Assembly: GCA_019636015.1 (NCBI GenBank)
Contig: JAHBYJ010000001.1
Location: 496,001 to 560,000 of the forward strand
DNA: 64,000 bases
DNA from: Parvibaculaceae bacterium
GTDB taxonomy: Bacteria; Pseudomonadota; Alphaproteobacteria; Parvibaculales; Parvibaculaceae
Direction: 5' to 3'
The translations under genes were made by a program, and so were the position numbers. Below, in pieces: positions 47,017 to 57,548 of the stretch (positions are counted from its first letter, which is position 1; each line of letters begins with the position of its first letter). The notes below the pieces were generated by a model. It saw only the letters and a list, made by a program, of their open reading frames with translations. It was not told the DNA's origin and searched no databases.

Positions 47017-49755
47017 ATGTCCGAACGCGCCGCCTCCTTCCGCCATGAAAATGCGCCCGCCGCCGCTCCGGCGGAGGCCGGCCCCTCGCGGGAGGCGACG
47101 CCCCCCTCGCGGGAGGCGACGCCAATGATGGCGCAATATCTGGAGATCAAGGGGGCCTGGCCCGATGCGCTGCTCTTCTACCGCATGGGCGATTTCTACG
47201 AGCTTTTCTTCGAGGATGCGGTTGCCGCTGCGGAAGCCCTCGATATCGCGCTGACGAAGCGGGGCAAGCATCTCGGCGAGGACATCCCCATGTGCGGCGT
47301 CCCCGTCCATTCCCATGACGTTTACCTCGAAAGGCTGATCCGCAAGGGCTTCAAGGTCGCCGTCTGCGAGCAGGTGGAAGACCCGGCGGAAGCGAAGAAG
47401 CGCGGCTCGAAATCGGTCGTCGCCCGCGCCGTGCAGCGCCTCGTCACGCCGGGCACGCTCACGGAAGAAACCCTGCTCGATGCCCGCGCCCATAATTATC
47501 TGGCGGCGCTCGCCCGCGTCGGCGCGGAAGAGGGCTTCGGTCTTGCCTGGGCCGATGTCTCGACCGGCGATTTCGCGGTGACGAGCGTCCCCGCCTCGGG
47601 CCTCGGCGCGGAGCTTGCGCGCCTCGCGCCCGGCGAATTGCTCGTCGCCGAGGGTTTTTCGGCGGACGACTTGGCGGGCCTCTCCGCCACGCTGACGGCC
47701 CTGCCGCCCGCCCGTTTCGATTCCGGCAATGCCGAGCGGCGGCTGAAAGCCCATCTCGGCGTTGCCGCGCTCGATGCCTTCGGCGCCTTCTCCCGCGCCG
47801 AACTCGGCGCCATGGGTGCGCTGCTCGACTACGTGGAGCTGACCCAGGTCGGCCGCATGCCGGCGCTACGGCCACCGCGCCGCGTCGCCTCGGGCGACAC
47901 CATGGCGATCGACGCAGCGACGCGCGCGAACCTCGAACTCGTGAAGACGCTGCAGGGCGAGAGCGCGGGCTCGCTCCTCGCCGCGATCGACCGCACGGTG
48001 ACGGGGGCCGGCGCACGCGAACTCTGCGCCCGCCTCACCGCGCCGCTCACCGACCCCGCCGCGATCAACCGCCGCCTCGATGCCGTCGAATGGTTCTTCG
48101 AGGCGCGTAGCCTTCGCGCCGATATTCGCACTCACCTGAAATCCGCGCCCGATATCGCCCGCGCGCTGTCGCGCCTCTCGCTCGGCCGCGGCGGCCCGCG
48201 CGACCTCGCCGCGATCCGCGACGGGCTTGCCGCCGCGCACGGCCTTGCTGCTGCACTGGAAGCATCGCCGCCCGCGATCCTTCCCCTGCCGGAACTGATC
48301 GGCGCCGATTGCCGCGCGCTTGCGCAGGTCGCATCGCCCCTTCGCGCGCAGCTTCAGGCAATGCTCGCCGATGAACTGCCGCTTCTCGCCCGCGACGGCG
48401 GCTTCATCGCGAAGGGAGCAAGCGGCGAACTCGACGAGACCCGCGCGCTTCGCGACGATGCGCGCAAGCTCATCGCCGGGCTGCAGGCGAAATATGCGTC
48501 GGAGACCGATATCGCCGCCCTGAAGGTGCGCCACAACAATGTGCTTGGCTATTACATCGAAGTGCCGCCGCGCCATGGCGAGAAGCTGACGAAGGAGCCC
48601 TTCTCCGGGACCTATATCCATCGTCAGACCATGGCGAATGCGATGCGCTTCACGACGCCGGAACTTGCCTCGCTTGCGAGCCGCATCGCGGAAGCCGCGG
48701 GCCGCGCGCTAGAAATCGAACTCATGCTTTTCGATGAGCTCGTTACGGCAACGGTTGCGGAAACTGCGGTTCTGTCGCGCGCGGCGGAAGCGCTCGCCGC
48801 GCTCGACGCGACCTCGGCGCTTGCCGAAATCGCCGCCGAACGGCGCCATGTGCGCCCCCGCATCGATCAAAGCCTTGCCTTTGCGGTCAAGGCCGGGCGT
48901 CACCCGGTGGTCGAGGCGGCGCTGGCCCGCACCGGCGAGCAGTTCGTGCCGAATGACAGCGATCTCAGCGCGGGCGAAGACGGCAGCAAGCGACTCTGGT
49001 TGCTGACCGGCCCCAACATGGCCGGCAAATCGACCTTCCTCCGCCAGAACGCGCTCATCGCCGTCATGGCGCAGATGGGCGCTTTCGTGCCGGCGGATGA
49101 GGCTCATATCGGCGTGGTGGATCGGCTCTTTTCGCGCGTCGGTGCGGCGGACGATCTCGCGCGCGGCCGCTCGACCTTCATGGTCGAGATGGTGGAGACG
49201 GCGGCGATCCTCAATCAGGCAGGGCCCCGCTCGCTCGTCATCCTAGACGAGATCGGCCGCGGCACCGCGACCTATGACGGATTGTCGATCGCCTGGGCGG
49301 CGGTCGAGCATCTGCATGAGGTGAACCGCTCCCGCGCGCTCTTCGCGACGCATTATCATGAGCTCACCGTGCTTGCCGAGAAACTCCCGCATCTCGCGAA
49401 TGCGACGATGAAGGTGAAGGAATGGAAGGGCGACGTCATCTTCCTGCATGAGGTGGGGCCGGGCGCCGCCGACCGTTCCTACGGCATTCAGGTGGCGAAG
49501 CTCGCGGGGCTTCCGCCGGCAGTCATCGCCCGCGCCCAATCGGTCCTTGCCGCGCTCGAAAAAGGGGGCGAGGGCGCAAAGACTGCAAAGCTCATCGACG
49601 ACTTGCCGCTCTTTTCGGCGAGCGCGAAGCCCGAAGCCGTGGTGGAAGAAAGCGCGGTGGAGCAGGAACTGAAGGCGCTCAACCCGGACGAGTTGACGCC
49701 CAAGGCCGCGCTTGAATTCGTCTACAGGCTGAAAGGCATGGTGAGGGACGAGTAG
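47017..49755 (+). CDS. mutS: DNA mismatch repair protein MutS
   Basis: Recognises mismatches and small loops and recruits MutL. The 912-residue product has the mismatch-binding [11 protein letters not shown] (Phe-x-Glu motif), the core lever domain, Walker [10 protein letters not shown], Walker [11 protein letters not shown] and the C-terminal helix-turn-helix. I start at ATG 47017 (MSERAASF). The N-terminus is 25-30 residues longer than in many relatives and contains a perfect direct repeat (PSREATP twice, 47083-47122). The gene is divergent from maeB with about 215 bases between starts. Confidence 0.96.
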   Translation: MSERAASFRHENAPAAAPAEAGPSREATPPSREATPMMAQYLEIKGAWPDALLFYRMGDFYELFFEDAVAAAEALDIALTKRGKHLGEDIPMCGVPVHSHDVYLERLIRKGFKVAVCEQVEDPAEAKKRGSKSVVARAVQRLVTPGTLTEETLLDARAHNYLAALARVGAEEGFGLAWADVSTGDFAVTSVPASGLGAELARLAPGELLVAEGFSADDLAGLSATLTALPPARFDSGNAERRLKAHLGVAALDAFGAFSRAELGAMGALLDYVELTQVGRMPALRPPRRVASGDTMAIDAATRANLELVKTLQGESAGSLLAAIDRTVTGAGARELCARLTAPLTDPAAINRRLDAVEWFFEARSLRADIRTHLKSAPDIARALSRLSLGRGGPRDLAAIRDGLAAAHGLAAALEASPPAILPLPELIGADCRALAQVASPLRAQLQAMLADELPLLARDGGFIAKGASGELDETRALRDDARKLIAGLQAKYASETDIAALKVRHNNVLGYYIEVPPRHGEKLTKEPFSGTYIHRQTMANAMRFTTPELASLASRIAEAAGRALEIELMLFDELVTATVAETAVLSRAAEALAALDATSALAEIAAERRHVRPRIDQSLAFAVKAGRHPVVEAALARTGEQFVPNDSDLSAGEDGSKRLWLLTGPNMAGKSTFLRQNALIAVMAQMGAFVPADEAHIGVVDRLFSRVGAADDLARGRSTFMVEMVETAAILNQAGPRSLVILDEIGRGTATYDGLSIAWAAVEHLHEVNRSRALFATHYHELTVLAEKLPHLANATMKVKEWKGDVIFLHEVGPGAADRSYGIQVAKLAGLPPAVIARAQSVLAALEKGGEGAKTAKLIDDLPLFSASAKPEAVVEESAVEQELKALNPDELTPKAALEFVYRLKGMVRDE

Positions 49756-49782
49756 GCGTTTTCGTTGTAACCCCATAACGTC

Positions 49783-49863
49783 ATGGCCCGGCTTGTCCGG
49801 GCCATCCACGTCTTGGCGGCGAATGAAAAGGAAGTCGTGGATGACCCGCCTGAAGCGGGTCAT
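49783..49863. repeat. Dispersed cruciform repeat, copy 2 (inverted)
   Basis: Reverse-oriented partner of 44422-44505: ATGGCCCGG/CCGGGCCAT (49783-49805), CCACGTCTT pairing with AAGTCGTGG with one mismatch (49806-49814, 49832-49840), and ATGACCCGC/GCGGGTCAT (49841-49863). It lies between the convergent ends of mutS and the methyltransferase gene. Confidence 0.8.
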
Positions 49864-49888
49864 GACGAACGGGGAATGAGGGAGAACC

Positions 49889-50617
49889 CTACTTCCTCGC
49901 CACGTAGATGCACTCGTCGCGGAGAAGCCCCCACTTCACTTCTTCTTCCGGCTTCCGGCGATAGGCCTCCACCTTGAAGCCGGCTTCCTCGAGCTTCCTT
50001 GCGAAGTCGCGGCCATAGAAGCGCTTGTGGTCCGTGCCGCCGAAATGGACGAAGCGCTCGTCCGGATCGGTGATCGCGGGGTTCTCATAGGTCTCGTCCC
50101 GCGACAGGTTGATCGGCACCGAGAAGAAGCCGTACCCGCCGGGCTTCAGCACACGGAACATTTCTCGCATCGCTACCTTGTCGTCGTCCACATGTTCGAA
50201 GACATGGTTCGCGATCACGACGTCGAAACTGTTGTCCGGCCGGTCGATCTTCGTGATGTCGAGCTGGAACCGCGCGATCGGCGAATAAAGATCGGCGGGC
50301 TCATAGCCCGGATTGTTCTTCATCGCCCGCATCAGCCACTTCTCGGGGCCGAACTGCAGGATCGTCTTCGTCGAAAGGTCGATGCCGTGATCGTCGAGAT
50401 AGAGCTGCAGCAGGCGGTGGCGCTCGCGGCTCCCGCAATTCGGGCAGCGTGTGTCCCAGCGGGAGGGCCGCCCGACCGAGAGGAAAATCCCGTGATAGCC
50501 GCAGACGGGGCAGGTGCGGTGGATCTTCTTGCGCGAAAACTGCGCCCGGTCCTTCCACCAGCCCTGCAGCAGCCGGCTGAAAATCTTGCGCCGGTCGATC
50601 TCGGTATTATGCGTCAA
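49889..50617 (-). CDS. Class I SAM-dependent methyltransferase with N-terminal zinc-ribbon-like motif
   Basis: A 242-residue protein. Near the N-terminus, CPVCGYHG and CPNCGSRERHR (two CxxC pairs about 24 residues apart) suggest a zinc site. The methyltransferase core follows: ILQFGPEKWL (motif I position), FQLDITKIDRPDNSFDVVIA (in part), NHVFEHVDD and RVLKPGGYGFFSVP. This layout occurs in methyltransferases near polysaccharide genes, but no such genes are here and the substrate is unknown. The only reasonable start I see is TTG at 50617. Divergent from glnD. Confidence 0.75.
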   Translation of the reverse strand: MTHNTEIDRRKIFSRLLQGWWKDRAQFSRKKIHRTCPVCGYHGIFLSVGRPSRWDTRCPNCGSRERHRLLQLYLDDHGIDLSTKTILQFGPEKWLMRAMKNNPGYEPADLYSPIARFQLDITKIDRPDNSFDVVIANHVFEHVDDDKVAMREMFRVLKPGGYGFFSVPINLSRDETYENPAITDPDERFVHFGGTDHKRFYGRDFARKLEEAGFKVEAYRRKPEEEVKWGLLRDECIYVARK

Positions 50618-50826
50618 AATCCGTCCGCCTGTTCGGCTCCCGCTCGCTTTGGGGGCCCTTTGAAGTCGGGGCCACAATGTCGGCCCCGGCCAAATATTGT
50701 CAAGCAATTGAACGCCCGGCCCGCGAAAGCGGCAAGGATTTCCATACCTTGGGCCGGATGTGATAAAGCTTCTCGAATGGCGGCGCGGCCGCGCCGCCTG
50801 CCCTGCCGACGAGTGGAGATGCCCTG

Positions 50827-53619
50827 ATGGGCCGCACCCTGCCCAGCCTGCTCGAAATTGCCGATCCCGCCGGCATAAGGGAAAAGCTCGATGCCGTCCG
50901 CGCCGGCGCGAAGGACGATCTGGCGCTGAAGCGGGGCGTCGTCTCGGTGCTGAAAACGGCGCTCACCGCCGGCCGCGCCAAGGCGCGCGAGCGGCTGGAG
51001 CAGGGGGCCCACCGGGGCCGCGCCTGCGCCGAGAGCCTCTGTTATCTGCAGGATGTCATCATCCGCGAGCTTTACACCTTCGCGACGGCCCATGTCTTTC
51101 CGGCGCCCAATCCGAGCGAGGCCGAGCGCCTCGCCGTCGCGGCGGTCGGCGGCTATGGCCGCGGCACGCTCGCGCCCGGCTCCGATATCGATCTTCTCTT
51201 CCTGCTGCCCTACAAGCAGACCCCCTGGGGCGAGAGTGTCGTCGAATACATGCTTTATGCGCTCTGGGATCTCGGCCTCAAGGTCGGCCATTCGACGCGC
51301 TCCATCGCCGATTGCGTCCGCCTCTCGCGCGAGGATTTCACCATCCGCACGGCGCTGCTCGAGGCGCGCTACATCTATGGCGACCGCCCGCTCTTCGACG
51401 AATTGCAGCAGCGCTTCGACGAGGAAGTGGTGAAGGGCACAGCAAACGAGTTCGTCGAGGCGAAACTCGCCGAACGCGATGTGCGTCACCAGCGCTCGGG
51501 CGAAAGCCGCTATCTGGTCGAGCCCAATGTGAAGGAAGGCAAGGGCGGTCTTCGCGACCTCAACACGCTCTTCTGGATCGCGAAATATGTCTACCGCGTG
51601 AAACAGGCTTCCGATCTCGTCAAGGTCGGCGTCTTTACGAAAGAGGAATACCAGACCTTCCGCAAGGCGGAGAATTTCCTCTGGGCCGTGCGCTGCGAGC
51701 TGCACTTTCTGACCGGCCGCGCCGAGGAGCGCATCACTTTCGACATCCAGACCGAGATGGCGAAGCGCCTCGGCTATCAGGAGCATCGCGGCCTGAAAGC
51801 GGTCGAGCGCTTCATGAAGCATTATTTCCTGGTCGCGAAGGATGTCGGCGATCTCACGCGAATCTTCTGCGCCGTACTCGAGGATCAGGAAAAGAAGAAG
51901 AAGCCGTCCATCGGCCGCTTCATGCAGGCGATCCGCCGCAAGAAGGTCATTCGCGGCTTCGCGGTGGAGACGAACCGCCTCACCGTCGCGAACGACAATT
52001 TCTTCGAGAAGGACCCGGTCAACATCATCCGCCTCTTCCATGTGGCGGAGAGCCATGGCCTCGATATTCACCCCGACGTGCTGAAGCTCGTCACGCGCTC
52101 GCTCGGCCTTGTCGATTCCTCGCTCAGGAAGAACGAGGAGGCGAACCGTCTCTTCCTTGAAATCCTCGCCTCGAAGAAGACACCGGAAGCGACACTCCGC
52201 CTGATGAACGAGGCCGGCGTGCTCGGCCGCTTCGTGCAGGATTTCGGCCGCATCGTCGCGTTGATGCAGTTCAACATGTATCACCACTACACGGCGGACG
52301 AGCATCTCCTGCGCGCCATCGGCATTCTCTCGGAAGTCGAGAAGGGCAAGGAGCGCGAGGAATATCCGCTCGCCCATGAGCTGATGGGCAAGCTCAAAAG
52401 CCGCAACGCGCTTTACATGGCGGTCTTCCTTCACGACATCGCGAAAGGCCGCGACGAGGATCATTCGGATGCCGGCGCCGCCATCGCGCGCCGCCTCTGT
52501 CCGCGGCTTGGCATGAGCGAAGGCGAGACGGAAACGGTCGCCTGGCTCGTCCAGAACCACCTCGTCATGTCGGATGTGGCGCAGCGCCGCGACATTGCCG
52601 ACCCGCGCACCGTGAAGGATTTCGCCGATCTCGTGCAGAGCCCCGAGCGGCTGCGCATGCTCTATGTGCTTACCGTCGTCGACATCAAGGCGGTCGGCCC
52701 CGGCGTCTGGAACGGCTGGAAGGGTCAGCTTCTGCGTCAGCTCTATTTCGAAACCGAGGCGCTGCTGCAGGGCGGCGAAAGCGCGCTCAACCGCAAGGGC
52801 CGCGTCGCCGAAGCGAAGGAGGCGCTTGGCCAGCGCCTCGCCGACTGGTCGAAGGCGGCGCTCGACCGCTATCTGAAGCGCCATGGCGATGCCTATTGGC
52901 TCTCCACAGATACGGACATGCAGGAGCGCCATGCCCGCTTCATCGAGCAGGTGAAGGATCAGCCGCTGGCGATTTCCGCCGAACCCGCACCCATGCGCGA
53001 CATTACCGAGATCACGCTCTACACGCAGGACCATCCGGGCCTCTTCGCGCGCTTTGCGGGCGCCTGCGCCGTGCTCGGCATGAACATCGTCGATGCCAAG
53101 ATTTTCACGACACGCGACGGCATGGCGCTCGACATGCTCTGGGTTCAGGACCAGGACGGCACCGCCGTGCGCGAGGAGCGCCGCATCCACCGCCTCGAAG
53201 ACATGATCCGCAAGGTGCTGGCGGGCGAGGTGCTGCCGCCCGATGCGATCGAGAGCCGCCAGCGCCGCGAACGCCGCGCCGATGCCTTCACCGTCGCGCC
53301 GCAGGTCTTCATCGACAATGATGCCTCCGATGCCTTCACCGTCATCGAGGTGAACGGGCTCGACAGGCCGGGCCTCGTCCATGCGCTCGCCCGCGCGCTC
53401 TTCCATCTCGGCCTCACCATCGGCTCGGCCCATATCACGACCTATGGCGAGCGCGCGGTGGACGTCTTCTATGTGAAGGATGTGATCGGCCACAAGGTAA
53501 CGAATGCGAACAAGAAGAAGGCGGTGGAGCGCCACCTCCTCGAAGCCCTCGCCGATCCGATGAAAAAGGCACGCCCCGCCCGCCGCCGCCGCGAGGACGC
53601 GGCCGCTGCCGCCGAGTGA
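50827..53619 (+). CDS. glnD: Bifunctional uridylyltransferase/uridylyl-removing enzyme GlnD
   Basis: Senses glutamine and modifies PII proteins (GlnB/GlnK), controlling nitrogen assimilation. The 930-residue product has the nucleotidyltransferase motif GGYGRGTLAPGSDIDLLF at 108-125 with D120 and D122, the HD hydrolase with H536-D537 (FLHDIAKG), and two C-terminal ACT domains (TLYTQDHPGLFARFAGACAV in part; VIEVNGLDRPGLVHALARAL) that bind glutamine. murJ follows 11 bases later. Confidence 0.97.
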   Translation: MGRTLPSLLEIADPAGIREKLDAVRAGAKDDLALKRGVVSVLKTALTAGRAKARERLEQGAHRGRACAESLCYLQDVIIRELYTFATAHVFPAPNPSEAERLAVAAVGGYGRGTLAPGSDIDLLFLLPYKQTPWGESVVEYMLYALWDLGLKVGHSTRSIADCVRLSREDFTIRTALLEARYIYGDRPLFDELQQRFDEEVVKGTANEFVEAKLAERDVRHQRSGESRYLVEPNVKEGKGGLRDLNTLFWIAKYVYRVKQASDLVKVGVFTKEEYQTFRKAENFLWAVRCELHFLTGRAEERITFDIQTEMAKRLGYQEHRGLKAVERFMKHYFLVAKDVGDLTRIFCAVLEDQEKKKKPSIGRFMQAIRRKKVIRGFAVETNRLTVANDNFFEKDPVNIIRLFHVAESHGLDIHPDVLKLVTRSLGLVDSSLRKNEEANRLFLEILASKKTPEATLRLMNEAGVLGRFVQDFGRIVALMQFNMYHHYTADEHLLRAIGILSEVEKGKEREEYPLAHELMGKLKSRNALYMAVFLHDIAKGRDEDHSDAGAAIARRLCPRLGMSEGETETVAWLVQNHLVMSDVAQRRDIADPRTVKDFADLVQSPERLRMLYVLTVVDIKAVGPGVWNGWKGQLLRQLYFETEALLQGGESALNRKGRVAEAKEALGQRLADWSKAALDRYLKRHGDAYWLSTDTDMQERHARFIEQVKDQPLAISAEPAPMRDITEITLYTQDHPGLFARFAGACAVLGMNIVDAKIFTTRDGMALDMLWVQDQDGTAVREERRIHRLEDMIRKVLAGEVLPPDAIESRQRRERRADAFTVAPQVFIDNDASDAFTVIEVNGLDRPGLVHALARALFHLGLTIGSAHITTYGERAVDVFYVKDVIGHKVTNANKKKAVERHLLEALADPMKKARPARRRREDAAAAAE

Positions 53620-53630
53620 GGTCCGCCTAG

Positions 53631-55172
53631 ATGAACCTCGTCCGCTCGGCCGCGACAGTCGGCGGCACCACGCTGATCAGCCGGCTGCTCGGCTTCCTGC
53701 GCGACGTCATGGTGGCCGCCGCGGTCGGCACCGGGCCCGTGGCGGATGCCTTCTTCGTCGCCTTCCGTTTCCCGAACATGTTCCGTTCGATCTTCGCGGA
53801 AGGCGCATTCAATTCGGCCTTTGTGCCGCTTTTCGCCAAACGTCTCGAAGGCGACGGAAAAGATGCCGCGCGGCGCTTTGCGGAAGATGCGCTCTCTGTG
53901 CTGCTTGTCGCGCTGCTGGTCCTCACCATCGCGGCGGAACTCGCCATGCCTTGGCTCATGCTTGTCTTCGCGCCGGGTTTTGCCGACGACCCGCAGAAAT
54001 TCGACTGGGCGGTCGAGTTCACGCGGATCGCGTTCCCCTATCTCCTCTTCATCTCGCTCACCGCGCTTCAATCGGCGATCCTGAATTCGCTCGGCCGCTT
54101 CTTCCCGGGCGCCGCTGCGCCGGTCATGCTCAACATCACGCTGATCCTCGCGATCCTCTTTCTCGTGCCGCTGACGGACAATCCAGGCCGCGCGCTGGCC
54201 TGGGGCGTGGCGGCGGCGGGCGTCGTGCAGTTTCTCTGGCTCTCCGTCTCGCTCTGGCGCGCGGGTTTCGTGCTCCGGCTGCGCGTGCCGAGGCTTACCC
54301 CCGAAGTGCGCCGCCTCTTCCGCCTCGGCGTGCCGGGGGTCATCGCCGGCGGTATCACGCAGGTGAATCTCACCATCGGCACCATGATTGCCTCGCTGCA
54401 GGCAGGCGCCGTCTCCTGGCTCTATTATGCCGACCGCATCTATCAGCTGCCGCTCGCTGTCATCGGCATCGCCATCGGCATCGTGCTCCTGCCGGAATTG
54501 TCGCGCCGCCTGCGCGCGGGCGATCATGGCGGCGCAAGCTGGAGCCAGAACCGCGCCATCGAATTCTCGATGCTGCTGACCGTGCCTGCCGCCGTCGGTG
54601 CGGCCGTGCTCGCCGCCGACATCATTCGCGTGCTGTTCGAGCGCGGCGCCTTCACCAGCGCCGACACGGAAGCAACCGCGCTCGCCCTCATCATCTATGC
54701 CGCGGGCCTTCCCGCCTTCGTGCTGATCAAGGTCTTCCAGCCGGGCTTCTTCGCGCGCGAAGACACGAAGACGCCGCTCCGCTTCGCCGCGATTTCGATT
54801 GCCGTCAATATCGCAACCTCGATCGTGCTGTTCATTCCCTTCGGCTTCGCGGGCATCGCGACCGGCACCACGCTGTCCGCCTGGGTGAATGCCGGCCAGC
54901 TCGGCACGCGGCTTTACCGCAATGGCGAATTCGCACCCGACCAGCAGCTGGTGCGCCGCCTGCCGCTCATGCTCATGGCGGCGCTTGGCATGGGCGCGGC
55001 GCTCTGGTTCGGCGCCGATGCGCTTGAAGCCTTCCTGGACGATGCGCTTATCGTCAGCCTCTCGGCGCTCCTCGCGCTGATCGGCTTCGGCGTCATCACC
55101 TTCTTCTTCCTCTGCCAGGTGACGGGTGCATTGCGTATCGGCGATCTCCGCCGCGCCTTCACGCGGGGCTGA
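53631..55172 (+). CDS. murJ: Lipid II flippase MurJ (MviN)
   Basis: Moves lipid-linked peptidoglycan precursors across the inner membrane. The 513-residue protein has about 14 membrane helices and the MOP-superfamily MviN motifs: TTLISRLLGFLRDVMVAA, ADAFFVAFRFPNMFRSIFAEGAFNSAFVP (in parts) and GLPAFVLIKVFQPGFFARED (in part). glnD-murJ adjacency is conserved in alphaproteobacteria. The ATG at 53631 begins MNLVRSAATVGG. Confidence 0.96.
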   Translation: MNLVRSAATVGGTTLISRLLGFLRDVMVAAAVGTGPVADAFFVAFRFPNMFRSIFAEGAFNSAFVPLFAKRLEGDGKDAARRFAEDALSVLLVALLVLTIAAELAMPWLMLVFAPGFADDPQKFDWAVEFTRIAFPYLLFISLTALQSAILNSLGRFFPGAAAPVMLNITLILAILFLVPLTDNPGRALAWGVAAAGVVQFLWLSVSLWRAGFVLRLRVPRLTPEVRRLFRLGVPGVIAGGITQVNLTIGTMIASLQAGAVSWLYYADRIYQLPLAVIGIAIGIVLLPELSRRLRAGDHGGASWSQNRAIEFSMLLTVPAAVGAAVLAADIIRVLFERGAFTSADTEATALALIIYAAGLPAFVLIKVFQPGFFAREDTKTPLRFAAISIAVNIATSIVLFIPFGFAGIATGTTLSAWVNAGQLGTRLYRNGEFAPDQQLVRRLPLMLMAALGMGAALWFGADALEAFLDDALIVSLSALLALIGFGVITFFFLCQVTGALRIGDLRRAFTRG

Positions 55173-55297
55173 AACATGAGCAATTCCGGCCTTGCACCGG
55201 GCCCGGCGGACGCCGCTTCACCTTCCCATTGCCTTTGGGGCCCCCGCGCCGCATAACCTGCGCGAAGCCATGAAGGCCAAAGTGACGGAATTCTCGA

Positions 55298-56305
55298 ATG
55301 GACCAGCCGCAAAACCGCGTTTTCTCGGGCGTTCAGCCCACTGGCAATCTGCATCTCGGCAATTATCTGGGCGCGATCCGCAATTTCGTGGGCCTCCAGG
55401 ACACGCATGAATGCATCTATTGCGTGGTCGACATGCACGCGATCACCGTCTGGCAGGACCCGAAGGAACTCGCCGCCAATACGCGCGAAGTCGCCGCCGC
55501 CTATATCGCGGCAGGCATCGACCCCGAGCGCCACATCGTCTTCAACCAGTCGAAGGTGGCCGCCCATGCGGAACTCGCCTGGATCCTGAACTGCGTCGCC
55601 CGCATCGGCTGGCTCAATCGCATGACGCAGTTCAAGGACAAGGCCGGCAAGGACCGCGAAAAGGCCTCCGTCGGGCTCTATGCCTACCCCGTGCTCATGG
55701 CCGCCGACATTCTCGTCTACCGCGCCACCCATGTGCCGGTCGGCGAGGACCAGAAGCAGCATCTGGAGCTTGCCCGCGACACGGCGCAGAAATTCAACAA
55801 TGATTTCGAGGCGCCGGATTTCTTCCCGCAGCCCGAGCCCCTCATCATGGGCCCGGCAACGCGCGTCATGTCGCTCCGCGACGGCACCAAGAAAATGTCG
55901 AAGTCGGACCCGTCGGACCTCTCCCGCATCACCATGCGCGACAGTTCGGACGATATCGCGAAGAAAATCCGCAAGGCGCAGACCGATCCCGAGCCGCTCC
56001 CCGAAACCTTGGAAGGGCTTGAGGGCCGCGCGGGCGCCGACAATCTCGTCGGCATCTATGCCGCGCTTGCGGGCAAGTCGAAGGCCGAAGTGCTGGCCGA
56101 ATTCGCCGGCGCGCAATTTTCTGTCTTCAAACCGGCGCTCGCCGATCTCGCGGTCGAGAAATTGTCGCCCATCACGAACGAAATGAAACGCCTGATGGAC
56201 GACAGGGCCTATATCGACGGCGTGCTGGAAAAGGGCGCCGCGCGCGCCCGCGCGATAGCGGACCCCGTGGTCGCCCGCGTGCGCGAGCTCGTCGGCTTCA
56301 TCTGA
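55298..56305 (+). CDS. trpS: Tryptophanyl-tRNA synthetase
   Basis: Class I aminoacyl-tRNA synthetase that charges tRNA-Trp. The 335-residue enzyme has the HIGH-like HLGN at 19-22 ([17 protein letters not shown]), the tryptophan-pocket region with [19 protein letters not shown] (in part), and KMSKS at 199-203. The start is fixed by the FSGVQPTG block. It lies 125 bases after murJ and is followed by the DUF2333 gene. Confidence 0.97.
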   Translation: MDQPQNRVFSGVQPTGNLHLGNYLGAIRNFVGLQDTHECIYCVVDMHAITVWQDPKELAANTREVAAAYIAAGIDPERHIVFNQSKVAAHAELAWILNCVARIGWLNRMTQFKDKAGKDREKASVGLYAYPVLMAADILVYRATHVPVGEDQKQHLELARDTAQKFNNDFEAPDFFPQPEPLIMGPATRVMSLRDGTKKMSKSDPSDLSRITMRDSSDDIAKKIRKAQTDPEPLPETLEGLEGRAGADNLVGIYAALAGKSKAEVLAEFAGAQFSVFKPALADLAVEKLSPITNEMKRLMDDRAYIDGVLEKGAARARAIADPVVARVRELVGFI

Positions 56306-56422
56306 GGGCGGACGGCGCGGGGGCGGCCCCGGTATAGCTTGATCTGCGCTGTCAAAACCCCATCTTGGGAAGGTATTATTCCCCGGGGAACCGCCCCTCA
56401 CCGCACGGAGGACCGCCCGCCC

Positions 56423-57535
56423 ATGACTTTCAGCGAACGCCTGGCCGACTGGCGCGAAAAGCTCCGCCACCGCTGGATGTATCGCCGGGGCGATGGCTCG
56501 GCCTCCCCTTCTGCCTCTTCATCGGGCGCCCCCGCATCGGAGGCGGGCGCCGCCCCCTCGGGCGCGGGCTTCGGGGCGCGCCTCGCTGCGCTCGCCGCGC
56601 TGATGAACCGGCCGGGCGCGGGCGCCATGGCGAAGCGCGCGCTGATCGCCGTCCTCGTCTTCATCCTTTTCTATTATCCGGTCGGCATGATCGTGGTGCA
56701 CAAGGTCGATGACGATCTCGATTTCGCGCCCGGCCCCGCCGACAGCGTCGAGGGCGGCAGCGTGGCGGTCTCCTATGCGGCGGCGCTCATCGACCGCGAG
56801 GTGAACCGGCATAGCTGGACCGCGAACGACCCCTTCTTCCAGCCGGGCACCATGCTCGACAACATGCCGAATTTCCAGCAGGGCATCATGTCGGCGCTGG
56901 CGCGTTTCGGCTTCGAGCTGACGGACCAGCTCGGCCGCTCGCGCGGCTCCTCCGAGGCCGATCCCGATCTGCAGCGCGCCGCCGGCCTCCTGCAATATCC
57001 CGGCAATGTCTGGATCTGGAACCCTTCGGTTTCGCTCGCGCCGCGCGCAAGCTCGGAATCGCAATATCGCGACGCCCGCGAAAAGCTCCTCGCCTATAAC
57101 CGGCGCCTTGCTTCCGGCACCGCGAATTACGACATCCGCGCCGACAATCTCATGGCGACGCTGGAGCGCTTCGCCGCCGATCTCGGCTCCTCGTCCGCGC
57201 TCATCGATCGTCACGTCACGGATGAAGCGGGCAGCTTCCTCGACACCCAGGCCGACGACATCTTCTATTTCACCAAGGGCAAGCTCTACGGCTATTACAT
57301 GGTGCTCTCCGGGCTCGAAAAGGACTTCGCCCGAATCATCGCCGAGCGCGGCGTGCAGAAATCCTGGAACGAGATGATGGACAGTTTCCGCAAAGCCGCG
57401 CTCATCGATCCCTGGGTGGTGACGAACGGCGCCCCCGACGCCCAGTTCCAGCCCAACCACCTCGCCATGCAAGGCTTCTACCTCATGCGCGCCCGCACGC
57501 AGCTGCGCGAGGTGAGCAATATTTTGCTGAAGTAA
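56423..57535 (+). CDS. DUF2333 family protein
   Basis: A 370-residue protein. After a polar, serine/alanine-rich N-terminus (about 1-60), one membrane segment (about 72-95, IAVLVFILFYYPVGMIVVH) precedes a periplasmic domain with VNRHSWTANDPFFQPGTMLDN (in part) and FQPNHLAMQGFYLMRARTQLREV (in part), typical of DUF2333. The function is unknown. The CGGAGG box 9 bases before ATG 56423 decides the start. It is the last gene of normal composition before the low-G+C Hachiman block. Confidence 0.8.
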   Translation: MTFSERLADWREKLRHRWMYRRGDGSASPSASSSGAPASEAGAAPSGAGFGARLAALAALMNRPGAGAMAKRALIAVLVFILFYYPVGMIVVHKVDDDLDFAPGPADSVEGGSVAVSYAAALIDREVNRHSWTANDPFFQPGTMLDNMPNFQQGIMSALARFGFELTDQLGRSRGSSEADPDLQRAAGLLQYPGNVWIWNPSVSLAPRASSESQYRDAREKLLAYNRRLASGTANYDIRADNLMATLERFAADLGSSSALIDRHVTDEAGSFLDTQADDIFYFTKGKLYGYYMVLSGLEKDFARIIAERGVQKSWNEMMDSFRKAALIDPWVVTNGAPDAQFQPNHLAMQGFYLMRARTQLREVSNILLK

Positions 57536-57548
57536 TAAGGATGTTCAT

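Noticed and set aside
44422-49863. The repeated palindromes as CRISPR repeats
   Set aside because: Only two copies 5 kb apart and inverted, no spacer array and no cas genes.
50614-53535. A 973-codon minus-strand frame
   Set aside because: Antisense to glnD, whose motifs are complete; the shadow has no recognisable fold.
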